A stretch of DNA of 30,641 nucleotides. Origin: a virus. This document shows positions 13,432 to 20,912 of the stretch, in pieces. Numbering within the stretch: the stretch's first letter is position 1; every line of letters starts with the position of its first letter. The notes beneath the pieces were generated by a model. That model worked only from the letters and a program-made list of their open reading frames with translations, made no database searches and was not told where the DNA came from. The stretch lies in the IMG/VR virus record IMGVR_UViG_3300042305_000014, positions 1-30,641 of that record, one strand, 5' to 3'. Position numbers and translations under genes: made by a program.

Positions 13432-13704
13432 ATGATTGACTACAAACTTCACTACCACTTTGATGAATTCGTCACTTATGACGATGGCACAACCCTTGAG
13501 AAAGTCAAGGTCGGTTATGACTACTACCCAGCAGAATTCAATCTGCCACATGACCATAACTCAGCAGAAATCTACGATGTGTTTGTCTTTAGCGAAAAGG
13601 GTGATGACATTTCTTGCGATCTGTCCTCATCCGAATTTGAACGCATTGTTTCTGAGGCCAAGATTCACCACGCTCGTATGCTAAAGGAACAAAATGAAAT
13701 CTAA
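13432..13704 (+). CDS. Acidic early protein of unknown function
   Basis: A 90-residue acidic protein, first gene of the rightward operon, with AGGAG 5 bases before its ATG. It is rich in Tyr, Asp, His and Glu (YKLHYHFDEFVTYDDGTTLE at the start), with an Asp/Glu-rich beta-like front and a helical C-terminus (EFERIVSEAKIHHARMLKEQ). First early genes often encode host-takeover or regulatory proteins, and acidity would suit a DNA-mimic or inhibitor, but nothing here proves it. It overlaps the next gene by 11 bases. Confidence 0.65.
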   Translation: MIDYKLHYHFDEFVTYDDGTTLEKVKVGYDYYPAEFNLPHDHNSAEIYDVFVFSEKGDDISCDLSSSEFERIVSEAKIHHARMLKEQNEI

Positions 13705-13786
13705 GATCATCACAACAATTGTCGAATGGACATTGGCGATCATCATCTTTGGTGGTTGGGGCGTAATGCTCGCATGGAGGGGCTAA
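13694..13786 (+). CDS. 30-residue single-helix membrane peptide
   Basis: A short gene: MKSKIITTIVEWTLAIIIFG then GWGVMLAWRG. The positively charged start and one hydrophobic helix (about residues 5-27) fit a small inner-membrane peptide. AAAGGAAC lies about 5 bases before the ATG. It begins inside the end of the preceding gene and ends two bases before the next ATG, a spacing typical of the operon. Confidence 0.6.
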   Translation: MKSKIITTIVEWTLAIIIFGGWGVMLAWRG

Positions 13787-13788
13787 TC

Positions 13789-13974
13789 ATGATTGACAAA
13801 TTTAAAGATTATTTCCGCTTGCCATCACCAAAAGAGTTGGCAGCTAAAGAACTTGAAATGGCACAGCGCAAGCTATTGGAGGCTCTCAGTGCCAACGAAT
13901 ACGCAAAGCGCATGGCTGAGTACCACCAAGACCGAATCAAACGCCTGACAGCTTATTTAAAGGAAGAATCATGA
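13789..13974 (+). CDS. Small helical early protein
   Basis: A 61-residue protein beginning MIDKFKDYFRLPSPKELAAK and continuing as one long charged helix (ELEMAQRKLLEALSANEYAK), probably a coiled coil. Start 13789 is chosen for its AGGGG ribosome site; the in-frame reading from 13726 would overlap the 30-residue gene. Its stop overlaps the next start (ATGA). Function unknown. Confidence 0.7.
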   Translation: MIDKFKDYFRLPSPKELAAKELEMAQRKLLEALSANEYAKRMAEYHQDRIKRLTAYLKEES

Positions 13975-14165
13975 ACGCAGATTACATCATCAATGAAGTG
14001 GCACAAAATGCCGCCAGCATCTATGAGGGCCAAGACCCACGGGATCGCCTGGCCTATCAAGTCGGAATGCTTCAGGGCAAGATTCGCAGCCTTTGCTACT
14101 TAATCAACATCACCGCTGAAGAACTTAAACAACTGCAAATCGAACTTTCACAGGAACAATCATGA
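13971..14165 (+). CDS. Small helical protein upstream of the ERF gene
   Basis: A 64-residue acidic protein (MNADYIINEVAQNAASIYEG at the start) with helical content and no recognised motif. It is chained by ATGA overlaps to both neighbours, so it is expected to be made together with the recombination proteins. Function unknown. Confidence 0.7.
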   Translation: MNADYIINEVAQNAASIYEGQDPRDRLAYQVGMLQGKIRSLCYLINITAEELKQLQIELSQEQS

Positions 14166-14707
14166 AAAATATCGCAACTGCATTGGTCAAAGCACAAAAG
14201 GCTTTCGGCCCAGCGCTCAAATCCTCAACAAATCCTCATTTCAAATCACGCTATGCTGATCTTTCAGCTTGCGTTGAGGCAGTCATTGATGCTTTGAACA
14301 ACAATGGTATTGCCCTAATTCAACAAAACCAACCATCGCCAGATGGGGTGATTATTGAAACCATCTTTCTCCATGAGTCTGGTGAATCCCTAAACTGTGG
14401 ACAACTTTTTGTTCCGGCTAATAAGCACGATGCCCAAGGTTTTGGTTCAGCTTTGACTTACGCTCGTAGATATTCCCTGATGGCGGCTTGCGGCATTGCA
14501 CCAGAAGATGACGATGGCAACACAGCCAGCCGCAGACCTCAAGTCAATGAAAGCGCCCTTGTAGACCACTTGGCGGCAATCGAGGCATCTACCGACCAAG
14601 ATCAATTAAAAGCCGCCTATAAAGCCGCTTATGCCGCTTGCAATGGCGATTCTGAATGGCAAAAGAAAGTAATCGCAGCAAAAGATAAAGCAAAGGGAAA
14701 ATTATGA
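14162..14707 (+). CDS. erf: ERF-family single-strand annealing protein
   Basis: A 181-residue protein. The N-terminal segment STNPHFKSRYADLSACVEAV (residues about 21-40), the central GFGSALTYARRYSLMAACGI and the acidic APEDDDGN are the ERF signatures. In P22 Erf anneals single strands and helps circularise the injected DNA. With the exonuclease directly downstream it would form a two-part recombination system. The C-terminal 50 residues are Ala/Lys-rich and helical. It overlaps both neighbours by ATGA. Confidence 0.9.
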   Translation: MKNIATALVKAQKAFGPALKSSTNPHFKSRYADLSACVEAVIDALNNNGIALIQQNQPSPDGVIIETIFLHESGESLNCGQLFVPANKHDAQGFGSALTYARRYSLMAACGIAPEDDDGNTASRRPQVNESALVDHLAAIEASTDQDQLKAAYKAAYAACNGDSEWQKKVIAAKDKAKGKL

Positions 14708-15330
14708 TTGAAATGATGGATCAAGGCACAGAAGAATGGTTCACCATTCGGATTGGCAAAGTCACCGCATCCCGTGTGGCTGATGTAATTGCCAAGACAA
14801 AGACAGGCTATTCAGCAACCCGTGACAACTACATGGCCCAGCTGGTGTGTGAACGCCTGACGGGTCAAAAGGGTGAGAGTTTCACGAATGCTGCCATGCA
14901 ACACGGCACAGACACAGAACCCCTTGCCAGAGCCGCTTATGAGGCTTTACAGGATGTTTTGGTTGATGAAGTGGGGTTTGTACCCCATCCCTCCATCATC
15001 ATGGCTGGCGCTTCTCCTGATGGCTTGGTGGGTGATGATGGCCTCTTAGAGATCAAATGCCCCAACACAGCAACGCACATTGAGACTTTGCTGTCCCAAA
15101 GTGTGCCAGGCAAGTACAACACCCAGATGCAGTTTCAGATGGCTTGCACAGGGCGGCAGTGGTGCGATTTTGTCAGCTTTGACAATCGTCTGCCAGAGGA
15201 ACTTCAATTGTTTGTGAAACGAGTCCCACGGGATAACGAGTTCATCAAGCAAATGGAAGATGAAGTGGTCAAATTCTTAAACGAACTTGATATCAAAATT
15301 GCTCAACTTATGGAATTAAAAAATGTCTAA
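14704..15330 (+). CDS. YqaJ-type (lambda exonuclease-like) nuclease
   Basis: A 208-residue enzyme. RIGKVTASR (residues 16-24), HGTDTEP (67-73), GASPDGL (102-108, D106) and LLEIKCP (114-120, E116 and K118) are the family landmarks. The last two form the PD-(D/E)XK metal centre. It would degrade one strand from DNA ends, making the single strands that the ERF protein anneals. Coupled to erf by ATGA overlap. Confidence 0.9.
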   Translation: MIEMMDQGTEEWFTIRIGKVTASRVADVIAKTKTGYSATRDNYMAQLVCERLTGQKGESFTNAAMQHGTDTEPLARAAYEALQDVLVDEVGFVPHPSIIMAGASPDGLVGDDGLLEIKCPNTATHIETLLSQSVPGKYNTQMQFQMACTGRQWCDFVSFDNRLPEELQLFVKRVPRDNEFIKQMEDEVVKFLNELDIKIAQLMELKNV

Positions 15331-15565
15331 AAAACTCTATGAAATCACCATCGTGTCAGGTAAGTACACAAACAAAGATGGTCAAGAGAAATCACGCTAC
15401 CAAACCATTGGCTCGGTCATTGAAACTAAGAATGGCCCAATGCTCAAGTTGGACAGCATCCCACTGCCAGATGGCGGCTGGAACGGCTGGGCATATCTGA
15501 ACACCCCAAAGCCAAAGGAAGATTACAAAGGCTTGCCAAAAGACGAGGAAGATATCCCATTTTGA
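15323..15565 (+). CDS. Small SSB-like protein with acidic tail
   Basis: An 80-residue protein. The N-terminal 55 residues are beta-like (KLYEITIVSGKYTNKDGQEK, then MLKLDSIPLPDGGWNGWAY), compatible with a minimal OB fold. The C-terminus ends DEEDIPF, which matches the DDDIPF tip by which bacterial SSB binds its partner proteins. With ERF and exonuclease upstream, a single-stranded-DNA-binding role is likely, but the fold is inferred, not shown. Confidence 0.55.
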   Translation: MSKKLYEITIVSGKYTNKDGQEKSRYQTIGSVIETKNGPMLKLDSIPLPDGGWNGWAYLNTPKPKEDYKGLPKDEEDIPF

Positions 15566-15570
15566 TTAAC

Positions 15571-15585
15571 AGGGGCATTGCCCCT
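15571..15585 (+). promoter_or_regulatory. GC hairpin between SSB-like and winged-helix genes
   Basis: AGGGGC and GCCCCT close an ATT loop: 6 pairs, no T run after it. It sits in the only real gap of the rightward operon, just before AAGGAA and ATG 15600. It could modulate mRNA decay or translation, or be a repressor site. Confidence 0.45.
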
Positions 15586-15599
15586 AACAAGGAAATATC

Positions 15600-15926
15600 A
15601 TGGACTATAAAGACGCATTTAAGAAAATTTTCGCCATGCCAGAATTCCCAAGAGTCAGGGCAAATGATCCTTTAACATCGTTTCAGGCAGCCGATTCAAT
15701 CAAAGAATCTGCCACCCAGCACCACCAGAGAATCTTTGAATGTCTCCAAATTCACGGGCCTTTGGGCAAAGATGGCATATCGGCCTGTACCAATTTGGAC
15801 AGCAATCAGGTTGCCAGGCGCTTAAACGAAATGAAAATAATGGGCTTGATTGAACTGACAGGCAAAACAGTCAAATCCAACTCAGGCAGAAGTGAAAGAG
15901 AATGGCAATGTACCCAATCGAATTAG
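15600..15926 (+). CDS. Winged-helix DNA-binding protein
   Basis: A 108-residue protein. Residues about 40-100 form a winged-helix pattern: HHQRIFECLQIHGPLGKDGI, TNLDSNQVARRLNEMKIMG (recognition helix), then LIELTGKTVKSNSGR as the wing. The N-terminus carries RANDPLTSFQAADSI, which I associate with small phage proteins. It may regulate the rightward operon or act in replication. Ribosome site AAGGAAA precedes ATG 15600. Confidence 0.65.
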   Translation: MDYKDAFKKIFAMPEFPRVRANDPLTSFQAADSIKESATQHHQRIFECLQIHGPLGKDGISACTNLDSNQVARRLNEMKIMGLIELTGKTVKSNSGRSEREWQCTQSN

Positions 15927-16087
15927 GCGGCAATCAGCCTGTTCATAGATTACGAACTTGTAATAAATGTGATGAGACAAAGCCGCCAGAGGGAGGGGTT
16001 GATATGGGACACAAATGGATTTGCCAAACTTGTTGGATCATGCGTTTGACAGGCAAACATTTGAGGCAAAACTCAACTGAAAAATAA
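15902..16087 (+). CDS. Small zinc-binding protein
   Basis: A 61-residue protein (start 15902 or 15908) with two Cys pairs: CNKCDETKPPEGG and CQTCWIMR, the layout of a small zinc ribbon. It overlaps the winged-helix gene by 25 bases and, at its 3' end, the lysozyme gene on the other strand by 15 bases. The two operons therefore collide here, with no terminator hairpin visible between them. Confidence 0.6.
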   Translation: MAMYPIELGGNQPVHRLRTCNKCDETKPPEGGVDMGHKWICQTCWIMRLTGKHLRQNSTEK

Positions 16088-16549
16088 GGCTCTTTCGTCA
16101 ATTCTGCGCTTTTGTAAGCCTTTGAGAACTTTGCCGCCAGCCATGCAGTACTTTAGAAGTTCCTCGGCAGCGCCCTCCATGTCTCCCCTAAGTACCTTTT
16201 GGCGCAGGGTTGACCTCTGGAGTGTGCCAAGCCCTACATTGAAAGAAAATGAAACCAGTGCGTCAAACTGTCCTTGAGTAAGAGGCACAGGACAATAAGT
16301 AGCCACGCCTTTCTCAAACCTAGTAAGGTCTGCCCTAAGTATTGCATCTACTTCCTCCATTGAGTGTTTTCGCATGGCCTCTGGCGGTGGCACAAAGGCA
16401 TCCCGCTGATCTATCTTGAGTTTGCCTTGCTCTGGAAACATCACATGACCCACCCCTACAGTCCACAGCTTTGCAGGGCATTTATAGGGATTCTGCCTCA
16501 CGCCCTCGTGATGGCGAATCATGTGCAAGCACTTGTCTGAGATGTTCAT
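16073..16549 (-). CDS. Endolysin, GH24 lysozyme
   Basis: A 158-residue T4/P22-type muramidase. The active site reads E15-x8-C24-x5-T30 (HHEGVRQNPYKCPAKLWTVG), the Glu-Cys-Thr variant found in several phage lysozymes in place of Glu-Asp-Thr. VGVGH and the C-terminal GLQKRRIDERALF also fit. There is no signal peptide or signal-anchor, so it should need a pore-forming holin to reach the wall. It is the last gene of the late block, coupled to the holin gene by ATGA. Confidence 0.9.
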   Translation of the reverse strand: MNISDKCLHMIRHHEGVRQNPYKCPAKLWTVGVGHVMFPEQGKLKIDQRDAFVPPPEAMRKHSMEEVDAILRADLTRFEKGVATYCPVPLTQGQFDALVSFSFNVGLGTLQRSTLRQKVLRGDMEGAAEELLKYCMAGGKVLKGLQKRRIDERALFFS

Positions 16550-17061
16550 TTGCCAAAAGCCCGACCACCAAAGTGGAAAGCAATGATTGAAGCAAACAAG
16601 GCTTGGGTGTCAGAGTCCCAAAGCATTTCAGCCAACTCGGTGAACGGCACACCACGATTCCAGCCATAAGCAAATAGGCCAATGTCAATAAACAACAACA
16701 GGAAAAAGAACCCGTAAGTAATGACAGGGCGCACACTTGCTCTAAGGTTTTTCATCCATGTGGATGTTCCCTCATTCAAACTTGTGTCATGGGCATAGAG
16801 GGCTTGCATTTCAGCCTGTTGTGCGCCAATCAAAACCTGAGTGGTGTTGGCTGCGCTTTCAGTAGCCAGTTGCTCAGACTTGATGTGTTCAATTCTTTCC
16901 TGTGCCTCAAATCCCGCTTTTCGTAGTTCTAACTCACGGGTGATCTGCATCTGGGCAAGGTTTAACTCATGCTTTTTATCTGCACGATCTTGAAAAAAAT
17001 CAAGAATCTTGGGCAGGCCGCCCATCAAGAATGAGATTAGGGTTGAAAGTAGTGTCAGCAT
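16546..17061 (-). CDS. Holin candidate, 3TM type
   Basis: A 171-residue protein with a hydrophobic start (TLLSTLISFLMGGL), a charged helical middle, then RASVRPVITYGFFFLLLFID (about residues 107-126) and a C-terminal segment ALFASIIAFHFGGRAFGK. The RPVITYGFF motif and the final membrane segment fit the three-helix holin family first described from gene transfer agents. Position directly before the lysozyme supports this. Its opening would release the endolysin. Confidence 0.68.
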   Translation of the reverse strand: MLTLLSTLISFLMGGLPKILDFFQDRADKKHELNLAQMQITRELELRKAGFEAQERIEHIKSEQLATESAANTTQVLIGAQQAEMQALYAHDTSLNEGTSTWMKNLRASVRPVITYGFFFLLLFIDIGLFAYGWNRGVPFTELAEMLWDSDTQALFASIIAFHFGGRAFGK

Positions 17062-17070
17062 AGTGATCCT

Positions 17071-17682
17071 TTACTGTTTGCTTTTACTCAATATATTACT
17101 TGCAATCTGCAACATACTAATTGTTTTGTTCAAGTCGTTGGGTTCTTTGTCCCACCCAACAGTGATTTGCCCAACAAACCGACCTTGCTCTGGCGGCACA
17201 CTTACACGGCATCCAAAGGTAACGCCCTTCTCAATGTACCAAAGCCCGATCTCACTTTGAGCCACGGTATATTCACTGCAAGGAATCTCATTCGCCATCA
17301 GTGCAATCACATCACGATTATTGGCTGAACTCTGCGTAAATAACCCAACATCCAAGCCATCATGCGTTTTGTCTCTGCCCTCACGGGTATAGGCACGAAA
17401 CAGAACTCTTGTGCCAAATAAAGGGTTTACTTTGAAAATGGCAATGACTGTTGCATCAGTGTTTTTAAACAAATGCGCTGCAACATCTTCTGCTCTTTCC
17501 TCTGCAATAGTTGGGAGTTTTCTGTTTTCTTTGTATGCATCAAATAAAAACGATTGGTTCTGCCAAACAAAGTACCCAGCAAAAGCAAACACCGCCATGA
17601 GTATCAGAGCAAACAGCTTGAATGGGCTATCCACATAGGACAGCACCTTGCTTAATACGTCTGCTGGCTTTTCGTCACTCAT
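17071..17682 (-). CDS. Membrane-anchored protein of the lysis region
   Basis: A 203-residue protein with one N-terminal membrane helix (FKLFALILMAVFAFAGYFVW, residues about 21-40) and a soluble remainder of about 160 residues, probably periplasmic. The soluble part is beta-rich and has two Cys (residues about 133 and 157). No known domain recognised. It lies between small membrane genes and the holin, coupled by ATGA to the gene upstream. A role in lysis or in membrane takeover is inferred from position only. Confidence 0.6.
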   Translation of the reverse strand: MSDEKPADVLSKVLSYVDSPFKLFALILMAVFAFAGYFVWQNQSFLFDAYKENRKLPTIAEERAEDVAAHLFKNTDATVIAIFKVNPLFGTRVLFRAYTREGRDKTHDGLDVGLFTQSSANNRDVIALMANEIPCSEYTVAQSEIGLWYIEKGVTFGCRVSVPPEQGRFVGQITVGWDKEPNDLNKTISMLQIASNILSKSKQ

Positions 17683-17828
17683 AGTCCAAACATCCCCAAT
17701 ATCTTGGTCACGACCTTGTCGGCTAACTCATCAGGCAGGAAGCGCAAAAAACCAACGACATACCAAGCCACGCACAGCCTGACGAACACTTTGAGAAACA
17801 AATCAAACTGTTTCTGGTACTCATTCAC
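17679..17828 (-). CDS. 49-residue membrane protein with GTG start
   Basis: A short gene starting at GTG 17828, which overlaps the upstream stop as GTGA, and ending by ATGA overlap with the next gene. Its protein (MNEYQKQFDLFLKVFVRLCV, then AWYVVGFLRFLPDELADKVV) has one or two hydrophobic stretches and a soluble tail. Exact fit into the overlap chain supports it. It may be a small lysis accessory protein; function unknown. Confidence 0.6.
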   Translation of the reverse strand: MNEYQKQFDLFLKVFVRLCVAWYVVGFLRFLPDELADKVVTKILGMFGL

Positions 17829-18319
17829 CGACCACACCTTGATCTGGCACACAGGTCTTGTATCTCAGCAATACCCCAGCCAATTGCGCCAAGGAGCATC
17901 ACGATCACAACAACCCCAACCGCCCAAGCCATGTATTCTTCTTCTTCTTCTTTGCGTTTCTTTTCTTCTTCTTTGGCTTGTCTGGCTAAATGAGCATCTT
18001 CAACATCCATTTGTTGCTGGCGCTTTTTAATCTTGTCCCACACGTCTGCACGGCCAGTAGCCTGAAATAACAACATCAATTCGGCCTCAAAACGCTTCGC
18101 CTCATCCAAGGCCATTTCGATTTGAAGCGCAGTACCTAAGTTTGATTTGTTGCCAGATCGTTTGGCTTCTACCATAGCTCTGGTAGCCACGCTCTTGGCG
18201 TCAAACATCTTGGCGATAGACGGTGCTAAACCAGCCAGATCATTTGCGACCTTGCTGGCTTTTTTGACTACGCTGATTGCACTTTGTAATCCTGCAAGCG
18301 CTGTTATGGGGTCAATCAT
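17825..18319 (-). CDS. Tail-anchored helical protein of the lysis region
   Basis: A 164-residue protein beginning MIDPITALAGLQSAISVVKK. A long charged helix follows with a Glu/Lys-rich run near residues 113-127, then a membrane helix WAVGVVVIVMLLGAIGWGIA (about 130-149). Start 18319 is chosen because it overlaps the preceding stop (ATGA); an extra 7 codons to 18340 are possible. I recognise similar proteins near phage structural genes but know no function. The orientation differs from an i-spanin (anchor at the C-terminus). Confidence 0.65.
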   Translation of the reverse strand: MIDPITALAGLQSAISVVKKASKVANDLAGLAPSIAKMFDAKSVATRAMVEAKRSGNKSNLGTALQIEMALDEAKRFEAELMLLFQATGRADVWDKIKKRQQQMDVEDAHLARQAKEEEKKRKEEEEEYMAWAVGVVVIVMLLGAIGWGIAEIQDLCARSRCGR

Positions 18320-18459
18320 TTTCTTACAACCTTTACCCATTCAAGGCAAACAACCTTCCGGTTGTAAACATCACCTGTCCACGCCCACCTTACACAACGA
18401 TACTCGACTTTTTCTGAAGTTCCTGTTAACAGAAACAGTGGCAAAAGAAGCCAAAGCAT
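18316..18459 (-). CDS. 47-residue secreted or anchored small protein
   Basis: A short gene: MLWLLLPLFLLTGTSEKVEY then RCVRWAWTGDVYNRKVVCLE. The N-terminus is a signal-like hydrophobic segment ending LLTGT; a Cys in place of the last Thr would make a lipobox, so this looks like a lost or absent lipoprotein signal. Two Cys in the exported part could pair. It is chained by ATGA to the next gene and lies 7 bases after the previous stop. Confidence 0.62.
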   Translation of the reverse strand: MLWLLLPLFLLTGTSEKVEYRCVRWAWTGDVYNRKVVCLEWVKVVRK

Positions 18460-18466
18460 CCATTGC

Positions 18467-18664
18467 TCACAAACCTATGATTTTTTTGACCAACTCGCCA
18501 GCAAAGCCTGGGCCGAGCAACACAGCCGCAATCACCACATAAAGCAAATACTCAATGCGGGTCATGCGCTGTGAACCTGATGCAAACGACTTCTCAATGG
18601 CGGTGTACCTCTCAGCACAAACCGCCTCATGAACCGCCAACCGTGTGTCGGTATCCTCAAGCAT
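18467..18664 (-). CDS. 65-residue membrane protein
   Basis: A helical N-terminus (MLEDTDTRLAVHEAVCAERY) and a C-terminal membrane helix (YLLYVVIAAVLLGPGFAGEL). The layout, a coiled domain followed by one helix and a short tail, is common among small proteins of phage lysis regions. Its ATG shares one base with the TAA of the upstream gene (TAATG). Function unknown. Confidence 0.65.
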   Translation of the reverse strand: MLEDTDTRLAVHEAVCAERYTAIEKSFASGSQRMTRIEYLLYVVIAAVLLGPGFAGELVKKIIGL

Positions 18665-19017
18665 TACATACCCTCGCCCTGTACGATGTAAACCGTAGAG
18701 GCAGCAGAGGCCAAGCCACTGAAGAATGACTCACGCTGGAAGCGCAAGACCTCAACAGCACCAGGCGCTAAGACGATGGCGGCAGTAGGTGAACCAGCCG
18801 TAGGCGCAACAGCGTTTGCCGTAGCAATTGCAGCCGTGCTTCCAACACCCAAAAACACCGTGTTGGTGCTTGAATTGATGATTCGATACTGACCTGTGCC
18901 TTGACCATCAAAACGTGAATCAACCAGTGCTTGAACGCCAGTAGAGGCAGAAGCCGCAGCTGGGATAACAACTGTTTGACCAAGGGGTGCAAATGCAATT
19001 TGTGAATTAGAGGCCAT
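18664..19017 (-). CDS. Small beta-rich virion-associated protein
   Basis: A 117-residue, Ala/Thr/Ser-rich protein without charged clusters. Its pattern (QTVVIPAAASASTGVQAL, then YRIINSSTNTVFLGVGST and VEVLRFQRESFFSG) resembles small beta-sandwich proteins seen beside phage tail-fibre genes. Position after the tailspike genes suggests a virion or tail accessory protein. Function unknown. Confidence 0.55.
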   Translation of the reverse strand: MASNSQIAFAPLGQTVVIPAAASASTGVQALVDSRFDGQGTGQYRIINSSTNTVFLGVGSTAAIATANAVAPTAGSPTAAIVLAPGAVEVLRFQRESFFSGLASAASTVYIVQGEGM

Positions 19018-19035
19018 GATTGATTCCCTTTAAAT

Positions 19036-19383
19036 TTAAATTGTCATCCAAGGCAGAGCTGGTTCAGTAGCCTTTTGAGCCAACTGACGTATGATCTGTC
19101 CAGTTACTTGCGCCTCACCTTCGTCTTTGATAAAACGAGTAGATGATTGCTCTATGTTGTTGTAGTCAATCCAAGTATTAACTTCTGGCTCAAAGCACCA
19201 GTTAAGAACTTGTTGCTCAGTCAGTTGATTAAAAGGAATGAAACTAGCACCACGAATTAGATTGCGTGTAAAAGCCGCTGATGCTGAGTTGTTGCCATCA
19301 GTGCCTGTGACTGTCAAGTCAACCCTGACAATCAGATTGTCTTCGGTTACTTGAACTTTGTTAATTGTCCATTTGTATTCCAT
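19036..19383 (-). CDS. DUF7936-like small phage protein
   Basis: A 115-residue protein. The start MEYKWTINKVQVTEDNLIVR, a central TGTDGNNSASAAF, and FIPFNQLTEQQVLNW follow a pattern I associate with the DUF7936 family, short proteins found downstream of phage tail genes. The tail of the protein (QLAQKATEPALPWMTI) is variable. Family naming is from memory. Function unknown, possibly a tail-fibre assembly or virion protein. Confidence 0.55.
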   Translation of the reverse strand: MEYKWTINKVQVTEDNLIVRVDLTVTGTDGNNSASAAFTRNLIRGASFIPFNQLTEQQVLNWCFEPEVNTWIDYNNIEQSSTRFIKDEGEAQVTGQIIRQLAQKATEPALPWMTI

Positions 19384-19392
19384 GATTGTTCC

Positions 19393-20901
19393 TTAAACAA
19401 TGTTCATTACAACGTTATCAAAATAAACAACATTGCCGCCAGGTTGCACATTAAGTGTAAGCGTAACGGTTGCTGTTCCAATAGGAGCATATTCAGATGA
19501 TTCAGTTCCAAATTGATCCCATGTCCCAACTGTTGTGTCGCCATCACCGTATGTGGCTAACGTAGTTCCGTCTGCGCTTTTAAAAACAGTTTGAATAAAG
19601 TTCCAAGGAGTTGAAGAAACAGCAGTGGCTAACTGAATCCACGCAAATACAGTTACGAGTTGACCAGGCATACAAGGCTGTGTTTGAGTAACGTTTACGC
19701 CACCACCGACTACAGAAGTAGCAAGCAATCCATAAGTGCCAAACTTTTTAGCTGTTGCACTTGCTACTGCGGTTGATCCTGCTGTCCCGTAAGGTGAAAC
19801 AGTCCATCCTGCCGTTGTTCCTGTCTCAAAATCCCCGTTATAAAGAGCATTATTAAGATGAGAAATTGTTGGTTTAACGCCGCCGCCTAAAGGAAAATGG
19901 GATGACCCAGATGCTAATACTCTGCCAGTACCACCCACAAACTCTCTATATCCTATGGTGTCGGCTACGTTGTAGTTGTTGATGTCAGGCCATGTCGAAT
20001 TAACAAAATTCAATGTGTTGTTGGCTAACACATAAAACAATGGGTCTGTCCAAGTAGTGGGATTTATTGTAATTGGGACACCGAACAAATTAACTGTGTT
20101 GGTATTGTTGTTGGCTGCCGTATTTGCAACTCTGATAAATTGGTACGCCAATGCAGAGCCTGGGTTTTCAATGTTACCGCCATAAATGTTAATGGTATTA
20201 GAGTTGCCCGTTACCCACAAACGAGTATTAAGCAAAGAAGTAGAGTACAGATAAATTTGATTCCCAGTGCTATTGACTTGGAAGTCGCCACCATCTGCAA
20301 TCAAACAGTGGCTGAACATGACAGATTCACCCTGATTAGTACCCGGCCCAAACAAAATGTTCGTTGCGTTACCTTTAAGGAAAGAACAATTCACAAATGA
20401 CATGCGCCATGTATTTGATTCAAAATACAGGTTCGTATCAAAGTTGTAGAACGAACACGATTCAATCTTGAACTGGCATCCGTTTGTAAATGTCGGATGG
20501 TATGCAAGCATTCCGTTAACACCAGCATCTGCACCACCAATAAAAATCAAACCTGTTATGCCGTGGGTTGTGTTTTGGTAATGAGAAACTGGGTACGACA
20601 GAGATGAGAAAACTTGAATTGCATAATTCGTTGTAAGAGCCGTACAGTCAATTGTCACGTTGCCGTTAGCTGCGATTGACATTAAACCCAAGTCAACTTG
20701 CAAACCATTTGCATTGCTTGGTGTTATAAGTTTATATGTCCCCGCTGGAAACACCAAGGTTGTTTTAGCAGTAGTCGCAGCAGCTATTGCAGCTTCAATT
20801 GCCGCAGTATCGTTTGTTGTACCATCACCTTTAGCGCCATAGTCCAAGACATTCAGACATTCGCCTGAAATCATTGAATAAGTTACTTTAGTAAGCGACA
20901 T
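19393..20901 (-). CDS. Tailspike with pectate-lyase-like beta-helix
   Basis: A 502-residue protein. The front, CLNVLDYGAKGDGTTNDTAA (residues about 14-33), is the entry motif of the Pectate_lyase_3 beta-helix family, followed by TLVFPAGTYKL. A long parallel beta-helix stretch runs to about residue 340. The C-terminal 150 residues (ALYNGDFETGTTAGWTVSPY to FDNVVMNIV) look like a carbohydrate-binding jelly roll. Such spikes bind and often cut host surface polysaccharide. It lacks the P22-type head-binding domain, which is a separate gene at 21811-22296. Confidence 0.75.
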   Translation of the reverse strand: MSLTKVTYSMISGECLNVLDYGAKGDGTTNDTAAIEAAIAAATTAKTTLVFPAGTYKLITPSNANGLQVDLGLMSIAANGNVTIDCTALTTNYAIQVFSSLSYPVSHYQNTTHGITGLIFIGGADAGVNGMLAYHPTFTNGCQFKIESCSFYNFDTNLYFESNTWRMSFVNCSFLKGNATNILFGPGTNQGESVMFSHCLIADGGDFQVNSTGNQIYLYSTSLLNTRLWVTGNSNTINIYGGNIENPGSALAYQFIRVANTAANNNTNTVNLFGVPITINPTTWTDPLFYVLANNTLNFVNSTWPDINNYNVADTIGYREFVGGTGRVLASGSSHFPLGGGVKPTISHLNNALYNGDFETGTTAGWTVSPYGTAGSTAVASATAKKFGTYGLLATSVVGGGVNVTQTQPCMPGQLVTVFAWIQLATAVSSTPWNFIQTVFKSADGTTLATYGDGDTTVGTWDQFGTESSEYAPIGTATVTLTLNVQPGGNVVYFDNVVMNIV

Positions 20902-20912
20902 TTAATTTTCCT

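Noticed and set aside
13726-13788. Upstream extension of the 61-residue early protein
   Set aside because: It overlaps the 30-codon gene in another frame, while a good ribosome site precedes 13789.
17938-17966. CTT/TTC microsatellite-like tract
   Set aside because: It is explained by the Glu/Lys-rich stretch of the 164-residue protein and shows no regulatory context.
17704-18030. Plus-strand frame of 108 codons with a Leu-rich run
   Set aside because: The Leu run is the complement of the Glu/Lys repeat of the tail-anchored protein; the minus-strand genes there form an overlap chain.
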